Positions 42,903 through 51,890 of a stretch of DNA of 64,000 nt are shown in pieces. The DNA lies in NCBI RefSeq assembly GCF_013978595.1, contig NZ_JACDTZ010000002.1, positions 62,001-126,000 of the forward strand, given 5' to 3'. Under the pieces are notes generated by a model, which did not search any database, was not told where the DNA came from, and worked only from the letters and a program-made list of their open reading frames with translations. Both the position numbers and the translations under genes were made by a program. Source of the DNA: Corynebacterium haematomassiliense (lineage in GTDB: Bacteria; Actinomycetota; Actinomycetes; Mycobacteriales; Mycobacteriaceae). Each line of letters opens with the position of its first letter. The stretch's first letter is position 1.

Positions 42903-43220
42903 GTGACTAACCCCAACGGTCAAAACCCCGCACAGCCGACCGGCAAGCGTCAGCTGCGTGGGGCTTCTCCCGTTTCCTCCGAGGGCTACGAAGCGAAGCG
43001 TGCCCCCGTCGCCGACGACGCGGACGAGAAGGACGGCTCCAGCGTCGCCGCCTTCCCGGGTGAAGTCGTCTCCGAGATGAACAAAGTCATCTGGCCGACC
43101 GGCAAGCAGATGCTCAACTACACCCTCATCGTGTTCGCGTTCCTGATCGTGCTGACCATCTTCGTGTGGGGCACCGACGCGCTGGCATCCTGGCTGATTC
43201 GCTGGATCTTCATCCGCTAG
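42903..43220 (+). CDS. secE: Preprotein translocase subunit SecE
   Basis: 105-aa single-span SecE with an extended hydrophilic N-terminus. The conserved amphipathic helix and membrane segment read EMNKVIWPTGKQML and TLIVFAFLIVLTIFVWGTD. GTG 42903 follows GGAGGAG. It stabilises SecY in the Sec translocon. Followed by a stem-loop. Confidence 0.93.
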   Translation: MTNPNGQNPAQPTGKRQLRGASPVSSEGYEAKRAPVADDADEKDGSSVAAFPGEVVSEMNKVIWPTGKQMLNYTLIVFAFLIVLTIFVWGTDALASWLIRWIFIR

Positions 43221-43245
43221 GTACAATTCAACGCGCACAAGCTTT

Positions 43246-43285
43246 TCCCGCCGCCTCGGACGCCGAGGAGGGCGGGATAATTTTT
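43246..43285 (+). terminator. Terminator-like stem-loop between secE and nusG
   Basis: TCCCGCC-GCCTCGG / CCGAGGA-GGGCGGGA stem, loop ACG, then TAATTTTT. A strong intrinsic terminator by sequence, so nusG probably also has its own promoter or relies on partial read-through. Confidence 0.8.
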
Positions 43286-43335
43286 GCCCCGGTACCCTGG
43301 GGCGCACACGTTTCGACGGATGAGGAGACACACCC

Positions 43336-44295
43336 ATGACTGAGGCAAACAAAGACGTTGAAGGCGCAATCGAGAACAACGAGCAGGAAATGATCGACGA
43401 GGGCGCGCCCGTGCAGCCGTCCACCGACCCGGTCCTGAACGGCGGCGACGACGACCCGGCCGGCACCGAGGGCGGTGACTCCTCCGACGAGGAGAGCGAC
43501 AGTAGCGGCGAGGGCGCAGCCGGCGCCGACGCTGAGGCTGAGGCTGGGGCCGCCGCCGGCGAAGCGGTGGAGGAGCCGGTCCAGGAGACCGACCTGAACA
43601 CCATCGAGGCCGCCGAGGGCGACACCGGCGCCGAGGCAGACGCCGATTCCGACAGCGAGTACAAGCGCCGCCTGCGCGAGTACACCCGCGAGCTGAAGAA
43701 GCAGCCGGGCGACTGGTACATCATCCAGTCCTACTCCGGCTACGAAAACAAGGTAAAGACCAACCTGGAGATGCGCTCCCAGACCCTCGAGGTCGAGGAC
43801 TCCATCTACGAGGTTGTCGTGCCCATCGAGCAGGCCATCGAGAACAAGGACGGCAAGAAGAAGCTGGTCAAGCGCAAGCTTCTGCCGGGCTACGTGCTCG
43901 TGCGCATGGACATGAACGACGCTGCCTGGTCCGTGGTCCGTGAGACCCCGGGTGTGACCTCGTTCGTGGGCAACGAGGGTAATGCGACGCCGGTGAAGCA
44001 CCGGGACGTCGCAAAGTTCTTGCTTCCCAAGTCCGCCGCAACCGGCGCGAAGCCGGAGGTCAACGCCGACGGCGAGACCGTCGTGGCGATGCCGGAGGAA
44101 GAGGCACCGAAGAAGCTCGCGCACGACTACAAGGTCGGCGAGGCCGTCACAATCCTCTCCGGCGCGCTGGCGAGCGTGTCCGCCACCATCAACGCAATCG
44201 ACCCGGAGACCGGCAAGATCGAGGCGCTGGTGTCCATCTTCGGCCGCGAGACCCCGGTGGAGCTGACCGCCGACCAGATCGAGCGCATCATGTAG
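43336..44295 (+). CDS. nusG: Transcription elongation/antitermination factor NusG
   Basis: 319 aa, much longer than E. coli NusG (181 aa). An acidic, Ala/Gly/Glu/Asp-rich N-terminal extension of about 115 residues precedes the NGN domain (DWYIIQSYSGYENKVKTNLE near residue 125). This is followed by LLPGYVLVRMDM and a KOW domain (YKVGEAVTILSGALASVSAT...). Acidic N-terminal extensions are common in actinobacterial NusG. ATG 43336 is preceded by GAGGAGAC. Confidence 0.95.
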   Translation: MTEANKDVEGAIENNEQEMIDEGAPVQPSTDPVLNGGDDDPAGTEGGDSSDEESDSSGEGAAGADAEAEAGAAAGEAVEEPVQETDLNTIEAAEGDTGAEADADSDSEYKRRLREYTRELKKQPGDWYIIQSYSGYENKVKTNLEMRSQTLEVEDSIYEVVVPIEQAIENKDGKKKLVKRKLLPGYVLVRMDMNDAAWSVVRETPGVTSFVGNEGNATPVKHRDVAKFLLPKSAATGAKPEVNADGETVVAMPEEEAPKKLAHDYKVGEAVTILSGALASVSATINAIDPETGKIEALVSIFGRETPVELTADQIERIM

Positions 44296-44337
44296 GAGCG
44301 TTTTGCTTCTCGACGTCCTCACGGCGTATCCTGATTC

Positions 44338-44367
44338 GTCGCGCGTGCACGCACGCGCGACGTTTTC
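44338..44367 (+). terminator. Terminator-like hairpin between nusG and rplK
   Basis: GTCGCGCGTGC / GCACGCGCGAC with a very small loop, then GTTTTCAATTCTT. It separates nusG from the rplK-rplA unit. Confidence 0.75.
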
Positions 44368-44465
44368 AATTCTTGTAAATCCCCGGTGGCTGGGTCTATC
44401 CCGGCATCCGGAAGCCCCGCGGCAGCTCATCGTGGCTGCGGGCGCTGTAACTAGGAGGTACTACG

Positions 44466-44894
44466 ATGGCAAAGAAGAAGGTCACCGGCCTGATCAAGCT
44501 GCAGATCGAAGCAGGCATGGCCAACCCGGCCCCGCCGGTCGGTCCGGCTCTCGGTGCGCACGGCGTGAACATCGTCGAGTTCACCAAGGCCTACAACGCC
44601 GCAACCGAGTCCATGCGCGGCAACATCGTGCCGGTGGAGATCACGGTCTACGAGGACCGCTCCTTCGACTTCATCCTGAAGTCCCCGCCGGCAGCGTCGC
44701 TGCTGCTGAAGGCTGCAGGCCTGAAGAAGGGCTCCGGCGTCCCGCACACTGACAAGGTTGGCAAGGTCACCTGGGAGCAGTGCAAGGAGATCGCCGAGAC
44801 CAAGAAGAACGACCTCAACGCCCGCGATATCGAGGCAGGCGCTGCGATCATCGCTGGTACTGCCCGTTCCATGGGTATTGACGTCGAGAAGTAA
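44466..44894 (+). CDS. rplK: 50S ribosomal protein L11
   Basis: 142 aa, normal length. N-terminal [28 protein letters not shown] and the C-terminal rRNA-binding domain ending [20 protein letters not shown]...[13 protein letters not shown] 44466 follows AGGAGGT. Confidence 0.98.
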   Translation: MAKKKVTGLIKLQIEAGMANPAPPVGPALGAHGVNIVEFTKAYNAATESMRGNIVPVEITVYEDRSFDFILKSPPAASLLLKAAGLKKGSGVPHTDKVGKVTWEQCKEIAETKKNDLNARDIEAGAAIIAGTARSMGIDVEK

Positions 44895-44958
44895 AGAGCT
44901 TCACGTGGAAGGGCCGTAAGCCAGGCCCGCAAACCACAACTCCTGAAAGGAACCCAAC

Positions 44959-45666
44959 ATGGCTAAGAAGTCCAAGCACTACATCGAGCAGCTGGCGAAG
45001 GTCGACCGCGACAGCTTCTACCACCCGCTCGACGCCGTCACGCTTGCGAAGGAGACCTCCTCCGACAAGTACGACGCAACCATCGACGTTGCAATGCGCC
45101 TGTCCGTCGACCCGCGCAAGGCCGACCAGCTGGTTCGCGGCACCGTCAACCTGCCGCACGGCACCGGTAAGACCGTCCGCGTCGCTGTCTTCGCCGAGGG
45201 CGAGAACGCAACCAAGGCGCAGGAGGCTGGCGCGGACATCGTCGGCACCGACGAGCTGATCGAGCAGATCAACGCAGGCACCATCGACTTCGACGTGGCT
45301 ATCGCTACGCCGGACCAGATGGCCAAGGTCGGCCGCGTCGCCCGCGTGCTGGGCCCGCGTGGTCTGATGCCGAACCCGAAGACCGGCACCGTCACCCCGG
45401 ACGTGGCTAAGGCTGTCGCCGACTCCAAGGGCGGCAAGATCGCCTTCCGCGTGGACAAGGCGTCCAACCTGCACGCCATCATCGGCAAGGCGTCGTTTAC
45501 CCCGGAGCAGCTCGCTGAGAACTACGGCGCGCTGCTCGACGAGGTCATCCGCCTGAAGCCGGCGTCCGCCAAGGGCATCTACCTGAAGAAGATCACCGTC
45601 TCCGCTACCCAGGGCCCGGGTGTTCCGGTGGACACCTCCGTGGAGAAGAACTACGCCACCAAGTAG
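44959..45666 (+). CDS. rplA: 50S ribosomal protein L1
   Basis: 235 aa. Family signature [22 protein letters not shown] and [14 protein letters not shown] 44959 follows GAAAGGA. It forms an operon with rplK and is a likely autoregulator of it, as in other bacteria. Confidence 0.98.
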   Translation: MAKKSKHYIEQLAKVDRDSFYHPLDAVTLAKETSSDKYDATIDVAMRLSVDPRKADQLVRGTVNLPHGTGKTVRVAVFAEGENATKAQEAGADIVGTDELIEQINAGTIDFDVAIATPDQMAKVGRVARVLGPRGLMPNPKTGTVTPDVAKAVADSKGGKIAFRVDKASNLHAIIGKASFTPEQLAENYGALLDEVIRLKPASAKGIYLKKITVSATQGPGVPVDTSVEKNYATK

Positions 45667-45692
45667 TTCGTCTTCTTTCGCGCGCGCCGAAT

Positions 45693-45724
45693 CGCCGTCG
45701 TCCGTTGTTGGGCGGCGGCGTTTC
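45693..45724 (+). terminator. Terminator after rplA
   Basis: CGCCGTCGTCC pairs with GGGCGGCGGCG (two G-T pairs), then TTTCG. Also serves the convergent HNH gene. Confidence 0.7.
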
Positions 45725-45730
45725 GCGTTG

Positions 45731-46813
45731 TTAGGGCAGGGGTGTGCTTCGGGGTCCGAAGAGTTGGTCGAGTGCTCCGCGGTCGGTGTTTCTCAGGTGG
45801 TATCCCCGCGGTGAGATCCACCAGGGTGCGCCTCTGATCATGGTGATGCGGCCGCGGCTCTTGCGCCAGGGGTCGTCGTCGTTGACCCGGTTGTGGTAGC
45901 GGCACAGCGGCACGAGGTTGTTCATGTTGGTGTAGCCGCCGTGTTTCCACGCATCCACGTGGTGGATCTCGGAGCCCAACGCCCCGTGCCTGCAGCCTGG
46001 GAAGGCGCACACGGGTGAGACCATGTAGGCGAGGTCGCGTTGTTTCTGGTTGGCGAAGCGCTCGGTGTCGTAGAGGTTCACCGCGCCTTCCTCCGGGTGG
46101 AAGGCGGCAACCTCCAAAGCTTCGCCGAATTCTTGCTGGAGGTACTCCGCCCCGGTCATGATGGTGCCGTCAGTCAAGGTGAGGATCACGTCGTCGCCGT
46201 CACCCGCCATAATCCGTGCGTGTTCGGTGATCGGCACCATCACGATCGGGCGTGGTGCCGCGGCGACGACCCCGCCGGTTTTGCCTTCGACGATGCGCCA
46301 AAACGCCTCCTCCATCTGGGCTGCGGCCGGCTGTGTGGCGTCGATGTCTTGGCGCAGGCGGTGCTCGAGGTCTGCGGCTTTGCGGTCGGTGGTGTCGATG
46401 GTGATGCGCGCCCGCCCGTTTTTCGGTGCGGAGAACGCGACCTGTTGCTTTTTCGGGGTGTCATCGTCGCGGGGCACCAGCTCTCGTGCGGCGCGTTCGA
46501 TCGCGCGGTATCCGCCGGTGACGTCCAGCAAGGCGAGGCGCAGCCGCCACCGCTCACCAAGATCTTTCACGCCCCCGACGCGGCGTTCGATCAGCGCGAG
46601 CTCGTCCAGGGAGAACCCGCGGGCCTTCTGTGCTGCCACAGCTTGTTTGCGGGTGAACTTGGTCGGCCCGTAGTACACCTTCTGCATTGCGTCCCACGCC
46701 CGTGCCCGATCCGGCGCCATCCCGGCGCCCAGCGCAACAGACAGGTCGAAGTGCCGCAGCGTCTCCATGGATGCTGCGGCCATCGCCTGAATGAATGCGT
46801 CGAACTGGTTCAT
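45731..46813 (-). CDS. DUF222 / HNH endonuclease-domain protein (13E12-like)
   Basis: 360 aa. An N-terminal DUF222-type helical region is followed by an HNH motif near the C-terminus: CAFPGCRHGALGSEIHHVDAW...MNNLVPLCRYHN, with the zinc Cys pair, HH and final His. Such genes are multicopy in actinobacteria and of uncertain role. Start set at ATG 46813 (MNQFDAF); the open frame reaches 46981, overlapping the metal operon promoter. Confidence 0.85.
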   Translation of the reverse strand: MNQFDAFIQAMAAASMETLRHFDLSVALGAGMAPDRARAWDAMQKVYYGPTKFTRKQAVAAQKARGFSLDELALIERRVGGVKDLGERWRLRLALLDVTGGYRAIERAARELVPRDDDTPKKQQVAFSAPKNGRARITIDTTDRKAADLEHRLRQDIDATQPAAAQMEEAFWRIVEGKTGGVVAAAPRPIVMVPITEHARIMAGDGDDVILTLTDGTIMTGAEYLQQEFGEALEVAAFHPEEGAVNLYDTERFANQKQRDLAYMVSPVCAFPGCRHGALGSEIHHVDAWKHGGYTNMNNLVPLCRYHNRVNDDDPWRKSRGRITMIRGAPWWISPRGYHLRNTDRGALDQLFGPRSTPLP

Positions 46814-46965
46814 AGCCACAGAGACTAAACACGACGCAACCCCGCACAACCCCCGAACCGAAATCTGTGGACAACTCGCCACACCAGCCCCAAAGTTGTC
46901 CACAGCCGGGGAAGACCCTTGCGTTTTCCCCGTGATGGGGGTAGCGTTCCCGCGCCAAACGCTAT

Positions 46966-46980
46966 TGAAACTAATCTCCA
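46966..46980 (+). promoter_or_regulatory. Candidate Zur box before the anchored metal-transport operon
   Basis: TGAAACTAATCTCCA matches an actinobacterial Zur-type palindrome TGAAAATGATTTTCA (from memory) at 11 of 15 positions. It overlaps a possible -10 box, TATTGA at 46963. The start codon follows within 5 bases, so any transcript has almost no leader. Confidence 0.45.
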
Positions 46981-46984
46981 TTAA

Positions 46985-47932
46985 GTGTTGAAAAAAGTTT
47001 TCATTAGCTTGGCGGTGTTTCTACTCGCGTTGCTTGGCGTCACCCCAGCAAGCGCACAGGTTGAACGCCTGGATCGCGGCCACATCGACGCGTTCAACGT
47101 CACCGCGGACGGCGGCGAGCTCACCCTGGACCTGAAGGAGGACGCCACCGGCACCCACGTGCGGAGGGCACCGGAAGACGTGGAGTTAGTCGTCGGCAAG
47201 GATGCGTACACCGATCGCACCGCCGAGGTCCCGGAGATCGGCAAGGCCGGATACCTGCTGCCGCAGACGCAGCGCTCGGATCTGATTTGGCCGGGTTGGG
47301 ACACGCAGGGCGCGCGCGATGTCGGCGCGATTGACCTGGAGTTCGTCGAGGTCACCGGCCCCGGCGAGGTGTACCTGTTCCAGACGGGCAGCTTCGGCTC
47401 GCTGGATGCGGTGCTTGAGGGCGGTGCGACGCGTTTGGAATCCGGTGCGGTCATCGCCCAGGAAGAGCCGGCGCACGTGCACGCGAACTGGCTGTTCACC
47501 GCGCCCGGCACCTACCAGATGCGCGTTGTGGCGGAGGGCGGCGGCTCGAGCTCGAACGAGGCCACATACACCTGGGTTGTCGGCGACGGTGAAGCGGCGC
47601 CCGCAGCACCGGCGCAGGCGACAACTTCTGAGGCGAGCGCAACGTCAGCCGCACCCGCAGCACCTGCGGCGCCGGCGAGCAAGGCGTCGACAAGCTCGGC
47701 CCCGAAGCAGGCTCCAAAGCAAGCCCCGAAGCAAGAAGCCAAGCCGGCCCCGGCCGAAGCTCAGCCCCAACCGGAGCCCGAGCAGCGCCCTGACGCTCTC
47801 GCGGAGACCGGTACGACGGTGATGACTGTCCCGTTCGCGGTCCTCGGCCTCGGCGTGGCGGTGTTTGGCGCGGCGATGTGCTGTCTGGACACGGCGTTGC
47901 GCCGCAAGCTGCTCGCGGGGGCGAAGCGGTGA
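46985..47932 (+). CDS. Wall-anchored protein with HxH/WxFxxPG domain and LAxTG sorting signal
   Basis: 315 aa. Signal peptide (1-24, ending PASAQ), an extracellular domain of the actinobacterial surface-anchored type with the motif HVHANWLFTAPGTYQMRV, then an Ala/Pro/Lys-rich wall-spanning spacer (about 205-270). The C-terminus LAETGTTVMTVPFAVLG... with a basic tail is an LAxTG-type (class E sortase) sorting signal. GTG 46985 or TTG 46988 start. First gene of the operon; overlaps the binding-protein gene by 4 bases. A metal-capturing surface role is inferred from context and the HxH motif. Confidence 0.85.
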   Translation: MLKKVFISLAVFLLALLGVTPASAQVERLDRGHIDAFNVTADGGELTLDLKEDATGTHVRRAPEDVELVVGKDAYTDRTAEVPEIGKAGYLLPQTQRSDLIWPGWDTQGARDVGAIDLEFVEVTGPGEVYLFQTGSFGSLDAVLEGGATRLESGAVIAQEEPAHVHANWLFTAPGTYQMRVVAEGGGSSSNEATYTWVVGDGEAAPAAPAQATTSEASATSAAPAAPAAPASKASTSSAPKQAPKQAPKQEAKPAPAEAQPQPEPEQRPDALAETGTTVMTVPFAVLGLGVAVFGAAMCCLDTALRRKLLAGAKR

Positions 47933-49428
47933 CGCGTGCGCGGGCGCTTGCCGCGTGCGCGCTCGCTGCCGGGCTCGCGGGGTGCGCGCAGGCTCCGGCG
48001 GAGGAGGGGCTGAACGTGGTGGCGTCGACAAGCATTCTTGCGGACGTTGTGCGCAACGTCGCCGGCGATAACGCCGAGGTTAAGACGCTGATGCGCCGCG
48101 GTGCCGACCCGCACTCGTACGAGCCGACGCTGCACAACACGCGCGATATCGCGTACGCGGACGCGGTGTTTACCAACGGGTTGTTGTTGGAGCCGCAGGC
48201 GCTGACCCGCACGATTGATGCGACGGCGCGCCCGCAGGCTCGGGTGGTGGCGCTGGCGGAGCAGACGCAGCGCTTCGGCTACGCGCCGATTCCGCTGGTG
48301 GAGGACGCGAGCCTGGACACGGTGTGGCTGGGGTTGCGGTTTGCGGCGGATCTGCCGCGCACGGCGGTGGCGGAGCTTGAGCTTGTCGACGCCTCCGGCC
48401 CCGGCACCGCCTCCGCCTTCATCCTCGGCACCTTTGGCACCCCGGAGCTGCTGTTTGACTCCACGGGTGGCGCCACCACGCTGCCAGTGGACGCGCACAC
48501 CCACGTCAGCTGGGCTTTTTCCGCCCCCGGCGTGTACGAACTGAAGCTTCGCGCCTCAGTGCGCGACGCGGTGGACGCGCCGGTGCGCAGTCAGACGGAG
48601 CAGACGGTCACCCTCGTGGTGGGGCAGGACCCGGCCCAGGCCGCCCCGGGCAAGCATGCGGTGGAGCGCGGGCACGTGGACATCGCCACGGTCGCCGACA
48701 ACGGCAACACGCAGCTGACCCTGCGCACGGACGACGAGGGCGACCTGGACCCCGCGGGCACGGTGGTCGTGGTGCCGTCGAAGACGCTGCAGCCGATCCC
48801 GCCGCAGCGCGAATTCCGCTTCCTGGGCGACCCGGGCGAGGAGACGTACCTGCTGCCGCAGGCGGTGCTGGGCCGCCACGTCCACGGCGAGCTGGATCCG
48901 CACATCTGGCACGACCCGGCCGCGATGGATGCGGTGGTGCAGGTGGTGCGCGACGAGCTGTCCGCGGCCGACCCGCGCCACGCCAGCACGTACGCCGACA
49001 ACGCGGAGCGCTATCGCGCCCAGCTCAAGCAGGTGGCGCAGGAGGTGCGCGAGCAGATCGAGCAGGTCCCGGAGACCAACCGCAACCTGGTCACCACCCA
49101 CCACGGCTACGCGTATCTGGCGCGCGCGTACGGGCTGCGTGTGGCCGGGTTTGTCACTCCGAATCCGCGCGTGGAGCCGAGCCCGCGCGACCTGATGGCG
49201 TTGTCGCGCACGCTGGAGAACTTGGGCGTGCCAGCGGTGTTCGTCGAACACGGCCAGGAAGACGAAACGCCCGTTTTGAACGAAACCGCTGCCTCGCACG
49301 GGGGTGAGGTGTGCCCGATCTGGGGCGACACCTTGGACCCGCCGGGGGAGGGGCCTGCGCAGACGTATGTGGATCTGGTGCGGGCCAATGGGGCGTCGAT
49401 AAGCAAATGTTTGAAAGGACAACCATGA
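47929..49428 (+). CDS. TroA/ZnuA-type metal-binding lipoprotein interrupted by an anchored-repeat domain
   Basis: 499-aa solute-binding protein. Lipobox LAGC (Cys19). The N-lobe (STSILADVVRNVAGDNAEVKTL, GADPHSYEPT) and the C-lobe (LDPHIWHDPAAMDAVVQVV, VTTHHGYAYLARAYGL, FVEHGQEDETP) are separated by about 200 residues that carry the surface-domain motif HTHVSWAFSAPGVYEL and two cores like those of the neighbouring anchored proteins. His residues of both lobes fit a Zn or Mn site. This insertion is the known architecture of 'anchored repeat' ABC transporter binding proteins. GTG 47929 overlaps the upstream TGA. Confidence 0.9.
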   Translation: MTRARALAACALAAGLAGCAQAPAEEGLNVVASTSILADVVRNVAGDNAEVKTLMRRGADPHSYEPTLHNTRDIAYADAVFTNGLLLEPQALTRTIDATARPQARVVALAEQTQRFGYAPIPLVEDASLDTVWLGLRFAADLPRTAVAELELVDASGPGTASAFILGTFGTPELLFDSTGGATTLPVDAHTHVSWAFSAPGVYELKLRASVRDAVDAPVRSQTEQTVTLVVGQDPAQAAPGKHAVERGHVDIATVADNGNTQLTLRTDDEGDLDPAGTVVVVPSKTLQPIPPQREFRFLGDPGEETYLLPQAVLGRHVHGELDPHIWHDPAAMDAVVQVVRDELSAADPRHASTYADNAERYRAQLKQVAQEVREQIEQVPETNRNLVTTHHGYAYLARAYGLRVAGFVTPNPRVEPSPRDLMALSRTLENLGVPAVFVEHGQEDETPVLNETAASHGGEVCPIWGDTLDPPGEGPAQTYVDLVRANGASISKCLKGQP

Positions 49429-50279
49429 AGATTCCCGCCATTATCACCGCCGCAATGATCGCGGCCGCACCCGTCGCTGCCGCCCAGGTGCCGGACAACG
49501 ACCCGGCGTTGCAGCAGGTCGTCGGCGCCGACGAGCAGGTCGCCCCGCTGGGCGAGCGCGCCGTTATCGACGCCGGCCACGCGGACCTGGGCCCCGTCTT
49601 CGCTGACGGCAAAATGCAGTTCCTGGTGCGCGACGACACGCAGGACACGCCCGTGTGGCGCCACCTCGAGGACGTGGTCTTCGCCGTCGGCGACGGCGCG
49701 AAGCAGACCCTGCCGGAGACCGACCAGTTCGCGTTCACCGGCGCGAAGCCGGGGGCCGAGGTGTGGGTGATCCCGCAGACCGAGGTCGCCGGCGTGCCGT
49801 GGCTGGGGTGGAACTCGCAGGCGCCATCGCTTCTGGAACGCTCCGCCAACGGGATGAGCCTGGAGTTCGGCGGACACGAGGGCCCGGGCCAGTTCTCCCT
49901 GTTTGTCCAGCCCGGCGGGTTCCACGAGCCGCAGCAGCTGTGGAACGAGCAGGAGCCCGGCACGCAGTCGATGTGGGTGGAGCCGAACACGCACACCCAC
50001 GCCAACTGGGTGTTCACCGAGCCGGGCGCCCACCTGGTGGGTGTGCGCGCGACGGTGGAGGACCAAGACGGCACCGTGCACACCGACGAGCAGGTCGTGC
50101 GCATCGCCGTGGGTGTTGACCCGGCGGAGGCGGCGGATGCGACGTTCGGCGAATTCCGGGCTGAGGGGCAGGCCGGCGCGGAGCAGCAGAACAACGGCCT
50201 AAAAACCGGGCTGTTGGCGGGCGCGGGCGTGCTGCTTCTCGCCTTGATTGCGCTGTTTGTTGTGCGGGGCCGCCGATGA
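49425..50279 (+). CDS. Membrane-anchored HxH/WxFxxPG surface-domain protein
   Basis: 284 aa. Signal peptide (1-20, APVAAAQ), one surface domain with HADLGPVFADGKMQFLVRDD at its start and HTHANWVFTEPGAHLVGV at its end, and a C-terminal membrane helix (GLLAGAGVLLLALIALFVV) followed by RGRR. No LPxTG-like motif, so it stays in the membrane. ATG 49425 overlaps the previous stop (ATGA); the stop overlaps the ATPase gene by 4 bases. Confidence 0.85.
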   Translation: MKIPAIITAAMIAAAPVAAAQVPDNDPALQQVVGADEQVAPLGERAVIDAGHADLGPVFADGKMQFLVRDDTQDTPVWRHLEDVVFAVGDGAKQTLPETDQFAFTGAKPGAEVWVIPQTEVAGVPWLGWNSQAPSLLERSANGMSLEFGGHEGPGQFSLFVQPGGFHEPQQLWNEQEPGTQSMWVEPNTHTHANWVFTEPGAHLVGVRATVEDQDGTVHTDEQVVRIAVGVDPAEAADATFGEFRAEGQAGAEQQNNGLKTGLLAGAGVLLLALIALFVVRGRR

Positions 50280-51028
50280 GAAGGATTGAGGTGCGCGACC
50301 TGGCGGTGTCGTATCCGGGCCGCGACGTGTTCCACGGGGTGGACCTCACGCTGCGCGGCGGCGAGTTCGTCGGCCTGCTCGGGCCCAACGGCGCGGGCAA
50401 GACCACCCTCATGCGTGCGGTGCTAGGCCTTATCCCCGCGGACGCCGGGACGGTCTCCGCTGGCAGGCGTCCGGTGCGCAAGGTGGTGGGGTACGTGCCG
50501 CAGGCGCACAACGTGGCCTGGGATTTCCCCATCGACGTCTATGACGCCACGCTCAACGCCACCCTGGGCCAGCGCCCGTGGTGGCAACGCGCTGGCGAGC
50601 GCGAGCACCGCGCCGCCGAGCGAGCTTTGGCGATGGTCAATCTGACCGACCTGGCCGCGCGCCCAATCCACGACCTGTCCGGCGGCCAGCGCCAGCGTGT
50701 GCTCATCGCGCGCGCCCTGGTGCGGCGACCGGGCATGCTGCTTCTCGACGAACCGTTTACCGGCCTGGACATCCCCACCACCGAGCATCTGCTGCGGCTG
50801 TTCCGCCGCCTGGTGGACCGGGGGCTCGGCGTTGTCATGTCCACCCACAACATCGCCGAGGCCATCGATTCCTGCGACCGCTTGGTGCTGTTCAACCGCG
50901 GCGTTGTCGCTGATGCCGCGACGCATGAACTTAACGACGACGCCCCGTGGACCCGCACCTTCTCTGTCGACGAGGATTCACCGTGGCTGCGCGGCGTGCG
51001 AGCGCATTTGGAGGCTGCCCGTGCCTGA
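50276..51028 (+). CDS. ABC transporter ATPase of the anchored-repeat metal system
   Basis: 250-aa ATPase close to Mn/Zn importers. Walker A GPNGAGKTTLMRA near residue 36, YVPQAHNVAWDFPIDVYD, signature LSGGQRQRVLIARAL, Walker B MLLLDEPFTGLD and H-loop STHNI. It overlaps the permease gene by 8 bases and the upstream gene by 4. Confidence 0.95.
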   Translation: MRRIEVRDLAVSYPGRDVFHGVDLTLRGGEFVGLLGPNGAGKTTLMRAVLGLIPADAGTVSAGRRPVRKVVGYVPQAHNVAWDFPIDVYDATLNATLGQRPWWQRAGEREHRAAERALAMVNLTDLAARPIHDLSGGQRQRVLIARALVRRPGMLLLDEPFTGLDIPTTEHLLRLFRRLVDRGLGVVMSTHNIAEAIDSCDRLVLFNRGVVADAATHELNDDAPWTRTFSVDEDSPWLRGVRAHLEAARA

Positions 51029-51890
51029 GATTTCGTTTGTGCAATTCCTGGCCGACATGGCCAACCCCCAGCTGGCGTTTCTGCCGCGCGCGCTGGCGGC
51101 CGCGGTGATCGCGGCGGTGCTGTGCGCGGTGGTGGGCTGTTTTGTGGTGCTGCGCGGCATGGCCTTTATCGGCGACGCGGTGGCGCACGCCGTATTCCCC
51201 GGCATCGCGGTGGCGTTTGCCTGGCAGGTCTCCGTGCTGCTGGGTGGGGCGGTGGCCGGCGCGATCGTCGCGGTGCTGATCGCCGTGATGTCTCAGCGGC
51301 GCACCATTAAAGAGGACTCCGTGATCGGCATCGTGTTCACCGCCGCGTTCGCCTTCGGCCTGGTGGTGATCTCCCGGGCGGAGGGCTACACCGCCTCCGT
51401 CAGCTCGTTCCTGTTCGGCTCGCTGACGGGCGTCAGCTCCGCCACACTAGCCATCCACGCCGCCGCCGGCGCGCTGATCGTGGCCGTGGTGGTGGCGCTT
51501 CGCCCGTGGCTCACAGCGGTGGCACTGGACCGGGAGACCGCCCGCGCGATGAACCTGCCGGTCGCCGCGCTGGATCTGGCGCTGTACCTGTGCGTGACTT
51601 TTGCAGTGGTGCTGGCGGTGCAGACGGTGGGCAACATCCTGGTGGTGGCGCTGCTGATCACCCCGGCCGCCGCGGCGCGCCTGTTCACGGACAAGCTGGG
51701 CGCGATGATGTGCATCGCCGCCGCGTTCGGCGTGGCCGGCAGCGTGATGGGGGTGTGGCTGGCGTGGTCCTACGACTCGCCTACGGGCGCGACCATCGTT
51801 TTGGCCGTGACCGCCATCTTCGCGCTGAGCTGGCTGTTCGCCCCGAAGCGTGGTGCGCTGGCCGGCTGGCTGCAGGGGGTGAAACGGTGA
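51021..51890 (+). CDS. ABC transporter permease of the anchored-repeat metal system (ABC-3 family)
   Basis: 289-aa permease with about eight membrane helices: GMAFIGDAVAHAVFPGIAVAF, KEDSVIGIVFTAAFAFGLVV and VGNILVVALLITPAAAARLFT are the family motifs. GTG 51021 lies within the ATPase 3' end. With the ATPase and the TroA-type lipoprotein it makes a complete importer, distinct from the Mn operon at 36-39 kb. Confidence 0.94.
   Translation: MPEISFVQFLADMANPQLAFLPRALAAAVIAAVLCAVVGCFVVLRGMAFIGDAVAHAVFPGIAVAFAWQVSVLLGGAVAGAIVAVLIAVMSQRRTIKEDSVIGIVFTAAFAFGLVVISRAEGYTASVSSFLFGSLTGVSSATLAIHAAAGALIVAVVVALRPWLTAVALDRETARAMNLPVAALDLALYLCVTFAVVLAVQTVGNILVVALLITPAAAARLFTDKLGAMMCIAAAFGVAGSVMGVWLAWSYDSPTGATIVLAVTAIFALSWLFAPKRGALAGWLQGVKR

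Noticed and set aside
47929..49428. Binding protein as a mis-assembled fusion of two genes
   Set aside because: The frame is continuous, the two lobes occur in the correct order around the inserted domain, and this architecture is known for anchored-repeat ABC systems.
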